Shown here: positions 1-7,812 of the stretch, in pieces | Layout of the letters: each line of letters begins with the position of its first letter | Numbering within the stretch: position 1 is the first letter of the stretch | Assembly: GCF_001412535.1 (NCBI RefSeq) | Contig: NZ_CP011774.1 | Span: 1,421,501-1,485,500 of the forward strand | Reading direction: 5' to 3' | Origin: Limnohabitans sp. 63ED37-2 | Lineage (GTDB): Bacteria; Pseudomonadota; Gammaproteobacteria; Burkholderiales; Burkholderiaceae_C | Length of the DNA stretch: 64,000 nucleotides | Made by a program: the position numbers and the translations under genes | The notes under the pieces: generated by a model | What the model was told of the DNA's origin: nothing | Databases searched by the model: none | What the model saw: the letters and a program-made list of their open reading frames with translations, nothing else

Positions 1-820
1 TGTAGGTGTTCCAGGGGTTGTCGGTGGTGAGGTGGACCCGCCGCAAATTGCCGTCAAACGCCTCGCCCAGACCATAAATCACCGTCGGGTCGGTTTGTAG
101 GCGCATGCCGATGCGCAAGCGGTTGTTAAAAACACCCGAAATCTGCCCCCGGTCTTCGGCTTTGCCCGTTTCTTTTTCGACAATACTCGCCAAAATCAAC
201 GCTTGCTCTGGGGATTGCAAAGCAGAGCCCGGTTGCCGAGCTTCCCACGCCTGCTGCAGGTGTTTGTCCATGGCTTTCATGGCCCGCTGCAACACCGCCA
301 GATCACTGGTGCCCTTCGCGTACGAGTAGGTGTCTGGGTAAAAACGCCCTTCCGGGGCCACACCGGGGCGGCCCAGCTGCGCCATCAAAGCCTCATCTGA
401 CAGGGCGCGGCTGTCGGGTTTCAGGTTTTCGGCTTTGCCCAAGGCCTGACGCACTTGTCGCCAGTTCCAGCCCTCCACCACGGTCACGGTGCGCAGGCTT
501 TCCTCACCCCGCACCAGCATGCGCAGCAGACGCTCTGGTGTTGTGCCTGGCGCAATTTCATAACTGCCTGCCCGCATTTGGCGTGATTGGCCTGATAAAC
601 GGAACCAAGCGTAGAGCAGTGTGGGCGAGGTTTGAGCGCCCGCATCGGCCACCGCTTGGGCAATGCCTTGCGCCGAGGTGCCGGGCTCGATCGACAAATC
701 GAGTGGGGTCTGGCGGTTATCCAGCGGCTGCTGAACCCACCAGAAAGCGCCGCCCAGCAGGCCCAAGGCCACCAGCAACAGGCCGACCATCCACTTCATC
801 AAGCCTTTGAGCACAGCCAT
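1..820 (-). CDS. mltG: Endolytic murein transglycosylase MltG (partial, C-terminus beyond window)
   Basis: Cleaves nascent glycan strands at the inner membrane and so helps set peptidoglycan chain length. I translated the minus strand from ATG at 820. The N-terminus has one membrane anchor (MVGLLLVALGLLGGAFWW), followed by a LysM-like region and the YceG/MltG core: EGRFYPDTY, then ASIVEKETG with the catalytic Glu, then NNRL and LQTDPTVIYG. The reading frame is still open at base 1, so the C-terminus lies outside. In-frame ATGs at 798 and 789 are alternative starts; 798 has an AAAGG ribosome site and may be the true one. It is divergent from ygfZ. In many proteobacteria mltG is followed by tmk, which would lie just left of the window. 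Confidence 0.93.
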   Translation of the reverse strand, partial: MAVLKGLMKWMVGLLLVALGLLGGAFWWVQQPLDNRQTPLDLSIEPGTSAQGIAQAVADAGAQTSPTLLYAWFRLSGQSRQMRAGSYEIAPGTTPERLLRMLVRGEESLRTVTVVEGWNWRQVRQALGKAENLKPDSRALSDEALMAQLGRPGVAPEGRFYPDTYSYAKGTSDLAVLQRAMKAMDKHLQQAWEARQPGSALQSPEQALILASIVEKETGKAEDRGQISGVFNNRLRIGMRLQTDPTVIYGLGEAFDGNLRRVHLTTDNPWNTY

Positions 821-890
821 GTCCTTGTTTGGGTATTGAAAACGTCGGGGGGATGATAATTCACGCCTTGCCAAACGACCGAGTTGCCAC

Positions 891-1847
891 ATGAACAGCC
901 CTGCAGTTTTCAGCCCTGAGCTTCAAAGCCATTTGAATGGCAGTTGCCCCCTGCCCCATTGGGGCGTGATCCAGGCCCATGGTGAGGACGCTGCCAACTT
1001 TTTGCACAATCAACTGAGCAACGACGTGCTGCTCTTGCCCGTGGGCCAATCACGACTGGCGGCTTTCTGCTCGGCCAAAGGCCGCATGCAGGCCAGCTTT
1101 ATCGTCATCAAAACTGCGCCAGACACCATTTTGCTGGTCTTGAGCCTGGATTTGCTCGCCCAGACCCTTAAGCGCCTGTCCATGTTTGTGGTGCGGGCCA
1201 AAGTCAAAATGAGCGACGCCACGGGTCAATGGCAATTGCGCGGCTTGATGGGCGACAGCGCCCGGGCTGCAGTGGGCCAGGCCGCGCCTTGGCAAACCAC
1301 GGCCCAGGATGGCGTGCACACTGTGGCGCTTTATCCCGCCGTACTGGGCGAGTCCCACATTCCCCGCGCTTTGTGGATCGCCCCTGCTGGACATGCGCTG
1401 CCTGCTGGTGCAGATGCACCCACCGATCTGTGGCAATGGGCCGAAGTGATGAGCGGCCTGACTTTGGTCAGCCAACCCGTTTTCGAGGCTTTTGTGCCCC
1501 AAATGCTCAATTACGAATCGGTGGGCGGTGTGAATTTCAAAAAAGGCTGCTACCCCGGACAAGAAGTGGTGGCCCGCAGCCAGTTCCGTGGAACGCTCAA
1601 GCGCCGCACAGCCCTTGTGCACAGCCCAGTGGCCTTGGCCGCCGGGCAAGACATCTTCACGCCCGCCGACCCCGAGCAGCCCTGCGCCACCGTGGTGCTG
1701 TGTGCCGCCCGCCCGGATGGGCAGGGTTTTGACGCACTGGTCAGCGGCACCACCGAGAGCCTGCAAACTGGTTGGCGTGTGGGCAGTTCAGAAGGCGAGT
1801 CTTTGGCTCTTTTGCCCCTGCCCTATCCGCTGCTGGCAGACATCTGA
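891..1847 (+). CDS. ygfZ: tRNA-modifying / Fe-S maintenance protein YgfZ (folate-binding, GcvT-like)
   Basis: A 318-residue folate-binding protein of the COG0354 family that supports some Fe-S enzymes, including the tRNA methylthiotransferase MiaB. The family signature KGCYPGQEV is present with its invariant Cys, at about residue 221. The N-terminal GcvT-like fold (WGVIQAHGEDAANFLHNQLSND) fits, and the length is normal for the family. A GATAAT -10-like hexamer at 855-860 gives a leader of about 24 nt. It is divergent from mltG, a gene order common in Burkholderiales. Confidence 0.93.
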   Translation: MNSPAVFSPELQSHLNGSCPLPHWGVIQAHGEDAANFLHNQLSNDVLLLPVGQSRLAAFCSAKGRMQASFIVIKTAPDTILLVLSLDLLAQTLKRLSMFVVRAKVKMSDATGQWQLRGLMGDSARAAVGQAAPWQTTAQDGVHTVALYPAVLGESHIPRALWIAPAGHALPAGADAPTDLWQWAEVMSGLTLVSQPVFEAFVPQMLNYESVGGVNFKKGCYPGQEVVARSQFRGTLKRRTALVHSPVALAAGQDIFTPADPEQPCATVVLCAARPDGQGFDALVSGTTESLQTGWRVGSSEGESLALLPLPYPLLADI

Positions 1848-1874
1848 GCGCCTGTAAGCGCCGCTTCAACAGGC

Positions 1875-2732
1875 TTAAAGCTGGCGCACCATCTCGATGT
1901 GCGCAATCCCCGCATCTTCAAAAATCGCCCCATGCGGGGTAAAGCCTGAACGTTTGTAAAAGCCTTCGGCACAGCATTGGGCGTGAAGGATCACCTCTTT
2001 GTCACCCCGGTGCTGCGCCGCGTCCATCAGGGCGTGCAGCACGCGGCGGCCCAGGTCGCTGCCGCGCATCTGCTTTTTGACCGCCATGCGTCCAATGCGG
2101 GCCACACCGGGGGCGTGTTGGATCAAGCGGCCCGTGGCCAGGCAAAAGCCCATGCGGTTGAGTGCCACGGCGTGCAAGGCGGTCTCGTCTTCGTGGTCCA
2201 ACTCCAATTCAACCGGAACTTTTTGCTCTTGTACAAACACCTCGTGGCGCAGCGGGCTGGCCAGTTTCTGGAAGTCGTGCCACGAGCCCACATGCACCTG
2301 AACCATGTCTTCGCCGCGCTCAAAGCCCTCCAGCATGTCGCGCAGCGGGGCCGCAATGGGCTGGTTCTTTTTGGCCACCGGGTCGGCGTACACATAGACC
2401 AGTTCGCTGGTGATCAACAACTCATCACCCCGAAAAATCGCCCCCGCAAACGTCATGGACGAGTTGCCCACCCGGTCGCAGCGCATGCAGACATCCAGAA
2501 AATCGTCCATCTCGGCGCTGGCGTGGTACTCGACGCTGGCCTTTTTGACGAACAAGTCACCACCAAGCTGGTGCATGGTCTCAGCGTAGGGCATGGCCAA
2601 CTGCCGCCAGTAATCGGTCACGGCGGTGTCAAAGTACATGAGGTAGTGACCGTTGAACACGATCTTTTGCATGTCCACTTCAACCCAGCGCACGCGCATG
2701 CGGTGAGAAAAACGGAAGTCTTGGCGTTTCAT
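1875..2732 (-). CDS. Fused 4-hydroxybenzoyl-CoA-type thioesterase and GNAT acetyltransferase
   Basis: About 285 residues with two domains. Residues 1-130 are a hot-dog thioesterase of the YbgC/4HBT type (RVRWVEVDMQKIVFNGHYL, with the usual Asp and the N-x-x-Y/L end of the motif). Residues about 140-285 are a GNAT domain resembling ElaA (RHEVFVQEQKVPVELELDHED, then a Gly-rich acetyl-CoA loop KKQMRGSDLGRRVL). The substrates are unknown; both halves handle acyl-CoA, so a thioester-sensing or acyl-transfer role is possible (inference). I chose ATG 2732, four bases after the esterase stop, because homology begins at MKRQDF. An ATG at 2753 would overlap the esterase. It is probably co-transcribed with the esterase. 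Confidence 0.85.
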   Translation of the reverse strand: MKRQDFRFSHRMRVRWVEVDMQKIVFNGHYLMYFDTAVTDYWRQLAMPYAETMHQLGGDLFVKKASVEYHASAEMDDFLDVCMRCDRVGNSSMTFAGAIFRGDELLITSELVYVYADPVAKKNQPIAAPLRDMLEGFERGEDMVQVHVGSWHDFQKLASPLRHEVFVQEQKVPVELELDHEDETALHAVALNRMGFCLATGRLIQHAPGVARIGRMAVKKQMRGSDLGRRVLHALMDAAQHRGDKEVILHAQCCAEGFYKRSGFTPHGAIFEDAGIAHIEMVRQL

Positions 2733-2736
2733 AGGT

Positions 2737-3699
2737 TCAACTTTCAAAAGCATGTTTTAAGGCCCGGCCCGCATCGGCGTGCGCTTGCAGGGCGTCAGGA
2801 ATGGCGCGGCCCATGGTGATAAAACCATGCACCACGCCTTTGTAAATCTCCAGATCAACCGCCACACCCGCCATGCGCAGGGTATCGGCGTATTGCACGC
2901 CCTCGTCCACCAGCGGGTCGCATTCGGCCAGACCGATCCAGGCGGGAGCCAAGCCTGTGTGATCGTTTGCATTCATGGGGGCAAAGCGCCAATCATCGCG
3001 GTCAGCCTGGTCGATGTAGTTGTCAAAAAACCAATCCACTGTCCCCTTGTCGAGCATGAAGCCTTCTGCAAAGGTGTGGTGCGAAGCGGTGTCTTGCCGG
3101 GCGATGCAGCCAGGGTAAAACAGCAGCTGCAGGCGCAGGGGCAGACCGGCATCACGGGCCATCAGGGCGCACACGGCGGCCAAAGTGCCGCCCGCGCTGT
3201 CGCCGCCCACGGCCAGGCGTGTGGTGTCCAAACCCAAGGTCTGACCGTTATGGTGGAGCCAGTGCAAGGCGTCCCAACTGTCGTGCACCGCCGTTGGAAA
3301 GCGGTGCTCGGGCGCCAGCCGGTAATCGAGCGACACCACGACGCAGTGACCCAGGCGCGAGAGTTGGCGACACAGCACGTCGTGGGTCGTCAGGCTCCCG
3401 ACCGAGAAACCACCGCCGTGGATGTACATCAGCACAGGCAAAGCAACATCGCTGCGCGGGGCATACAGCCGGGCGGGCATGGCGTGGCCATCGCGTGCGG
3501 GTATGAGAATGTCTTCTACCCGGTTGACTTTGGGCGCAGGCTGCAGGTCGAGCATAGGCCCGCCAATGTCGTAAAACGCTCTAGCCTGTGCGGGCGTCAT
3601 GGCGGCCATCGGTGGACGGCCTGCGCGGTGTACCCGCTCGATCAAACTGCGCGTGGCGGCGTTCAGCAAGTCGCGAGGGTTGGAGTGGTGGCTGCTCAT
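2737..3699 (-). CDS. Alpha/beta-hydrolase fold-3 esterase/lipase (HSL family)
   Basis: About 320 residues. The hormone-sensitive-lipase family is shown by the oxyanion-hole motif IHGGGFSVGS and the nucleophile elbow VGGDSAGGTLA. A late Asp (ECDPLVDEG) and His (VVHGFITMG) complete the triad. No signal peptide is seen, so it is probably cytoplasmic, acting on short acyl esters. An upstream TTG at 3753 could extend it by 18 residues; ATG 3699 (MSSHHSNP) fits family length better, though neither has a good ribosome site. The next gene, the thioesterase-GNAT fusion, begins four bases after its stop. Confidence 0.88.
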   Translation of the reverse strand: MSSHHSNPRDLLNAATRSLIERVHRAGRPPMAAMTPAQARAFYDIGGPMLDLQPAPKVNRVEDILIPARDGHAMPARLYAPRSDVALPVLMYIHGGGFSVGSLTTHDVLCRQLSRLGHCVVVSLDYRLAPEHRFPTAVHDSWDALHWLHHNGQTLGLDTTRLAVGGDSAGGTLAAVCALMARDAGLPLRLQLLFYPGCIARQDTASHHTFAEGFMLDKGTVDWFFDNYIDQADRDDWRFAPMNANDHTGLAPAWIGLAECDPLVDEGVQYADTLRMAGVAVDLEIYKGVVHGFITMGRAIPDALQAHADAGRALKHAFES

Positions 3700-3876
3700 G
3701 GGGAAGGAGGCGTGAGACCTTGTCGACGACAGCAGGTTGGGGCAACAAGGCAAACAAGGGTGACAGCCCCGGCCTTGCAGGAGTGCGTTCCTGCATCAAA
3801 ATGGGCCTTGATCGTACAACGCCCTGCCCAGCGGTTCTGTCACTTCTGAACCCGGGCTCTTGATTGGAGTTTTCTC

Positions 3877-5013
3877 ATGTCCTTCATCAACTATGTCACC
3901 CAGATCCAGATCGACTTTGGCGCAGTGAAACTGTTGCAAGCCGAGTGTGAGCGTGTGGGCATCCGCAAGCCCCTGATCGTGACCGATGCGGGTGTGAAAG
4001 CCGCAGGGGTGCTGCAAAAAGCGCTTGACGCCTTGCCCGACCTGCCCGTCACCGTGTTTGACCAAACACCTTCGAATCCGACCGAGTCTGCAGTTCGCGC
4101 CGCAGCGGCCATGTACAAACAGCATGGCTGCGACGGCCTGATCGCAGTGGGCGGCGGCTCGGCGATTGACTGCGCCAAAGGCGTAGCCATTGCCGTGAGC
4201 CACGAAGGCCCGCTCAAAACCTACGCCACCATTGAAGGCGGTTCGCTCAAAATCACCGACCGCGTGGCCCCCATCATCGCCGTGCCCACCACCAGCGGCA
4301 CCGGCAGCGAAGTGGCCCGGGGCGCGATTTTGATTCTGGACGATGGCCGAAAAGTCGGTTTTCACAGCTGGTTTATTGTGCCCAAGGCCGCCATTTGCGA
4401 CCCCGAATTGACCTTCGGCCTGCCGCCCATCCTGACGGCAGCCACGGGCATGGACGCGGTGGCGCACTGCATGGAAACCTTCATGGCCGCCCCCTTCAAC
4501 CCGCCTGCCGACGGCATCGCGCTCGATGGCCTGGCCCGGGGCTGGGCCCATATTGAACGCGCCACGGTCAATGGCCAGGACCGCGATGCACGCCTGAACA
4601 TGATGAGCGCCAGCATGCAAGGCGCCATGGCTTTCCAAAAAGGCCTGGGCTGCGTGCACTCGCTCAGCCACAGCTTGGGCGGCGTCAACCCGCGCCTGCA
4701 CCACGGCACTTTGAACGCCATGTTTTTGCCCGCGGTGGTGAAGTTCAATGCGGCGGCTGAAAGCGTGCAAAAAGAAAATCGCCTGAACCGCATGGCCCAG
4801 GCCATGGGCCTGCAAAGCGGCTCTGACATTCCCGACGCCATCCGCGACATGTGCGCCCGCCTGGGCCTGCCCACGGGCTTGGGTGCGATGGGCGTGACCG
4901 AGGGCTTGTTTGATCAGGTCATCACCGGTGCGCTGGCCGACCACTGCCACAAGACCAACCCACGCATCGCCTCAGCAGACGAATACCGGGACATGCTGCT
5001 GACCAGCATGTGA
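3877..5013 (+). CDS. Iron-containing (group III) alcohol dehydrogenase
   Basis: 378 residues, NAD(P)-dependent and metal-dependent. The nucleotide-binding motif is GGGSAIDCAKG, followed by TTSGTGSEV (PTTSGTGSE signature). Metal-ligand motifs are MDAVAHCME and a His-rich stretch HSLSHSLGG. GGAG lies eight bases before ATG 3877. Substrate is unknown; this class includes 1,3-propanediol, 4-hydroxybutyrate, lactaldehyde and methanol dehydrogenases. It sits alone between two leftward groups. Confidence 0.92.
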   Translation: MSFINYVTQIQIDFGAVKLLQAECERVGIRKPLIVTDAGVKAAGVLQKALDALPDLPVTVFDQTPSNPTESAVRAAAAMYKQHGCDGLIAVGGGSAIDCAKGVAIAVSHEGPLKTYATIEGGSLKITDRVAPIIAVPTTSGTGSEVARGAILILDDGRKVGFHSWFIVPKAAICDPELTFGLPPILTAATGMDAVAHCMETFMAAPFNPPADGIALDGLARGWAHIERATVNGQDRDARLNMMSASMQGAMAFQKGLGCVHSLSHSLGGVNPRLHHGTLNAMFLPAVVKFNAAAESVQKENRLNRMAQAMGLQSGSDIPDAIRDMCARLGLPTGLGAMGVTEGLFDQVITGALADHCHKTNPRIASADEYRDMLLTSM

Positions 5014-5033
5014 GCTTGGTGAGTTACTTGAGC

Positions 5034-5429
5034 TTAGACCTGTCGGGATCGGGCTGCCTTTTTGTCTGCCAACTTGGCCTTGGACCTTGCCCTGGCCTGC
5101 GCCTTGGCCAAATGGCCTCGCAAAGCAGCATGCCACGATGACTTGGCCCAGCGCATGGCATCTTCAGGCGCATCAAAAATCGCATCAGGCGCAGCCCAAT
5201 ACGACAGCGCCACGTCCTTGCCTTTCATGGCGTAAGTGAACGGCAATAGGCCCAGCGCCTCGAATTCAGGTCGGTTGACCTCATCGGTTTTAAGGTATAG
5301 CCGCTGGTCCACCACGATGGCGAACATCAGCCCCTCGTGGTACAGCCCGTGCCCGCCAAACATGCGGCGGGCCGACACAGGTGCCCAATCTTCCAGCAAC
5401 TCCTGCACAAAAGGAACGAAGTCGCTCAT
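5034..5429 (-). CDS. TfoX N-terminal domain protein
   Basis: About 131 residues. It has the TfoX-N fold signature (PVSARRMFGGHGLYHEG, then LYLKTDE and YWAAPDAIFDAPEDA) and a Lys/Arg-rich tail that could bind nucleic acid. The C-terminal TfoX domain of competence regulators is absent, so a role in competence is not implied. ATG 5429 was chosen because the longer reading frame runs into trhO, whose stop is at 5443. No clear ribosome site is visible, so translation may depend on coupling to trhO 13 bases upstream. Confidence 0.85.
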   Translation of the reverse strand: MSDFVPFVQELLEDWAPVSARRMFGGHGLYHEGLMFAIVVDQRLYLKTDEVNRPEFEALGLLPFTYAMKGKDVALSYWAAPDAIFDAPEDAMRWAKSSWHAALRGHLAKAQARARSKAKLADKKAARSRQV

Positions 5430-5442
5430 TGGCGATTCAGTT

Positions 5443-6396
5443 TCAGGGCGCGTCGTGGTGAGGCATCTTGGCCCCCACATGGATCTCGCCCCGAGACTCG
5501 GCGAGCTCCACCTGGCGTTGGCGTTCAGCCAATTTTTCCTTTTGCTCGGGGGTGCGTTGATCGTGGCAGTGCTCACAGCTCACGCCCAACACGTAGTGAG
5601 GCGACTGCTTGTCTTGTTCGCTCAATGGCCAACGGCATGAACGGCAAAGCTCATGGCTGCCCAGACCCAGACCATGGCCCACGCTCACGCGCTCGTCAAA
5701 CACAAAACACTCGCCTTCCCAGGTGCTTTGCTCAGGCGGGATTTCTTCCAAGTACTTGAGAATGCCGCCCTCGAGGTGGTACACCTCGTCAAAGCCGCGC
5801 ATTTTCATGAGTGCGGTAGATTTCTCACAGCGAATGCCACCCGTGCAAAACATGGCCACCTTGGTCTTTTTGGCGGCTTCCCCTTGCAAATGGGGCTGCG
5901 CGTCCAGCCAAGCGGGCAGCTGCACAAAGTTCTTGATGTTCGGATTGATCGCGCCCTTGAAGGTGCCAATGGCCACCTCGTAGTCGTTGCGGGTGTCGAT
6001 GACCACCACATCTGGGTCGGCCAGCAAGGCGTTCCAGTCGGCGGGTTTGACGTATTGGCCCACCGTCTTGTTGGGATCCAACTCGGGCACGCGCAAAGTC
6101 ACGATCTCTTTTTTGAGCTTGACCTTCATGCGGGTGAAAGGCGGTTTGGGGCTCCAGGATTCTTTGTGCACCAAGCTGGCCAGGCGCGGATCGGCCCGTA
6201 AAAACGCCAGCACGGTGCGGATGCCGTCTTCAGGCCCTGCAATCGTACCGTTGATGCCTTCGTGCGCCAGCAGCAAGGTGCCCTTTACGTCGTTGTCCTC
6301 GCAACAGGCTTGCAAAGGGGCTTGAAGAGCCTCGAAATCGGGCAAATCAACGAATATGTAGAGGGCGGCAGTGAGGTAAAGAGGAGCGGTCGACAT
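5443..6396 (-). CDS. trhO: tRNA uridine(34) hydroxylase TrhO (rhodanese family, YceA)
   Basis: About 317 residues. TrhO hydroxylates wobble U34 using O2, giving ho5U, the first step towards cmo5U/mo5U. The N-terminal acylphosphatase-like domain (GTLLLAHEGINGTIAG) is followed by a rhodanese domain with the active-site loop CTGGIRCEKS, then a Cys-rich tail (CRSCRW, CEHCHD) usual for the family. ATG 6396 is preceded by AGAGG, which decides this start over one 13 codons upstream. A GGATAAT word ends six bases before the ATG, so a short or leaderless transcript is possible. Member of a leftward run beginning at tex. Confidence 0.93.
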   Translation of the reverse strand: MSTAPLYLTAALYIFVDLPDFEALQAPLQACCEDNDVKGTLLLAHEGINGTIAGPEDGIRTVLAFLRADPRLASLVHKESWSPKPPFTRMKVKLKKEIVTLRVPELDPNKTVGQYVKPADWNALLADPDVVVIDTRNDYEVAIGTFKGAINPNIKNFVQLPAWLDAQPHLQGEAAKKTKVAMFCTGGIRCEKSTALMKMRGFDEVYHLEGGILKYLEEIPPEQSTWEGECFVFDERVSVGHGLGLGSHELCRSCRWPLSEQDKQSPHYVLGVSCEHCHDQRTPEQKEKLAERQRQVELAESRGEIHVGAKMPHHDAP

Positions 6397-6424
6397 GCCT
6401 CTATTATCCACTTCCTTGTCAGGG

Positions 6425-6712
6425 TTATGTGGCATAGGAAGTCAAAACGACATCGGCCGCAGCTTGGCGCAATGGAATCAGGTGCTGGTAGGCCGCAGAG
6501 CCATGCCAGCCTTGGGCATGTTCCAAAGAAGGAAAACGGATCACCACGATGTCGGGGTGTGGGTTAACGCCCGAAAACGATTGAGCCTGTTCACCCCGAA
6601 AAACGAGCTCTCCGCCAAAAGGCAGCAAAGTGGCCAAGACCTGTGATCGGTATTGGGCCCATTTTTCGGGATCTTTCACGGTCATTTGACCGACAACAAA
6701 GGCTTCAGACAT
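6425..6712 (-). CDS. DUF1330 family protein (dimeric alpha/beta barrel)
   Basis: 95 residues covering the whole DUF1330 domain: AFVVGQMTVKDPEKWAQY at the start, FGGELVFRG in the middle, and IVVIRFPSLEHAQGWHGSAA at the end. These are small ferredoxin-like dimers of unknown biochemical role. It lies nine bases downstream of the patatin gene and 28 bases upstream of trhO, so it is very probably co-transcribed with them. Confidence 0.88.
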   Translation of the reverse strand: MSEAFVVGQMTVKDPEKWAQYRSQVLATLLPFGGELVFRGEQAQSFSGVNPHPDIVVIRFPSLEHAQGWHGSAAYQHLIPLRQAAADVVLTSYAT

Positions 6713-6721
6713 GCGCGATCC

Positions 6722-7807
6722 TTACAAAGCTTGAACCACAGACGCATCGGGCTTGTGCAACCAACGGCTGAACTCTTCTGCCAATTGTTGACTGGCCTGG
6801 GTCGCCGCGTTCCACACCTTGACTCGTCCCGCCAAATCACGGTCGTAAGTCATGAAGTCCTTGCGGTCAGGCAATTTGCCGTTCGGCAGGGTTTTGACCC
6901 ATTCGGGATTCGGGGACAAGACGATGGTGCTGTCCAGAAAAGGCGTTGCGCCGTGCCGCCACTTGAGCGCTTTGTCGAGCCAGCCCGGCACCACGCTTTT
7001 TTGAAAATGTGGGTACAACACGATGGCCCGATCTGAGCCCTGGCTTGGCGCGGTCCAGTTCAGGTGCAGGTGGTAATCGGTGATACCGCCGTCCCAATAC
7101 GCGCCAGCGGGTGCGTCGGGAATGTCGTGAACGGCTTTCAAGGCAAACGGGATCGAGCAGCTGGCTTGCAGCGCGGACATGAAATTGCCCCCGGTCAAGG
7201 CCACAGAGCGGGTGCGAAAGTCTTGCGCGTCAAAAGGCAAGGCTGCGCTTTGCGAAGAAAACACCACCCGCTCCAGCCACGCGCCCAAGGCCCGGCGATG
7301 CAAGGCGTTGCTAATGTAGGCCCCAGCGTAACCCAGCGGTGTGGCCACCGGGTGTTCTTGGTGCAAGATGTGCCGACCGCGAGAGGTGACGATGTGCAGT
7401 TTGTAGCGCGGGTGGCTGAGCACCTCAGCGATGCGGCCACCATAAAAAGCTTGCAGGCTTTGGCCAAAGGCGTCACTGACTTGCTGGGCGTTCACACGCT
7501 TTTGTCCCGGCAGCGGTTCGTAATGCTGGTGGATGTAGTCGTGCTCCAGCCGCTCAAACGCCGCCACCGAACCCTTCAAGCAAGCGGTGGCCATGCGCCA
7601 CGCCCCAATCGACGCGCCCACCAAATCCACGGGCTGTGTGCTCTGGGTCAGCCAGTCGCCAAAAATGAACCGATCCAGCGGCCCCAAGATCAGACCCTTG
7701 GGGCCACCCGCCGCACCCGGTATGACGCCGATGTGCTCTGGCCGCAGACCGTAATCACGGATGTGGGCCAGGGCCTTGGGACCCGCGTGGATGTGGAGGG
7801 CTTGCAC
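6722..7807 (-). CDS. Patatin-like phospholipase
   Basis: 361 residues. The Ser-Asp dyad motifs are visible: oxyanion GAAGGPKGL, nucleophile GASIGAWR (GxSxG), and DGGITD carrying the catalytic Asp. No signal peptide or membrane segment is seen, so a cytoplasmic lipid acyl hydrolase is likely. It starts five bases after the tex stop and is tightly linked to it. Confidence 0.88.
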   Translation of the reverse strand: MQALHIHAGPKALAHIRDYGLRPEHIGVIPGAAGGPKGLILGPLDRFIFGDWLTQSTQPVDLVGASIGAWRMATACLKGSVAAFERLEHDYIHQHYEPLPGQKRVNAQQVSDAFGQSLQAFYGGRIAEVLSHPRYKLHIVTSRGRHILHQEHPVATPLGYAGAYISNALHRRALGAWLERVVFSSQSAALPFDAQDFRTRSVALTGGNFMSALQASCSIPFALKAVHDIPDAPAGAYWDGGITDYHLHLNWTAPSQGSDRAIVLYPHFQKSVVPGWLDKALKWRHGATPFLDSTIVLSPNPEWVKTLPNGKLPDRKDFMTYDRDLAGRVKVWNAATQASQQLAEEFSRWLHKPDASVVQAL

Positions 7808-7812
7808 GGTGT

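Noticed and set aside
5430..5576. N-terminal extension of the TfoX-N protein by 49 residues
   Set aside because: It would lie inside the trhO coding region in another frame and matches no family; the homologous part begins at MSDFVPF.
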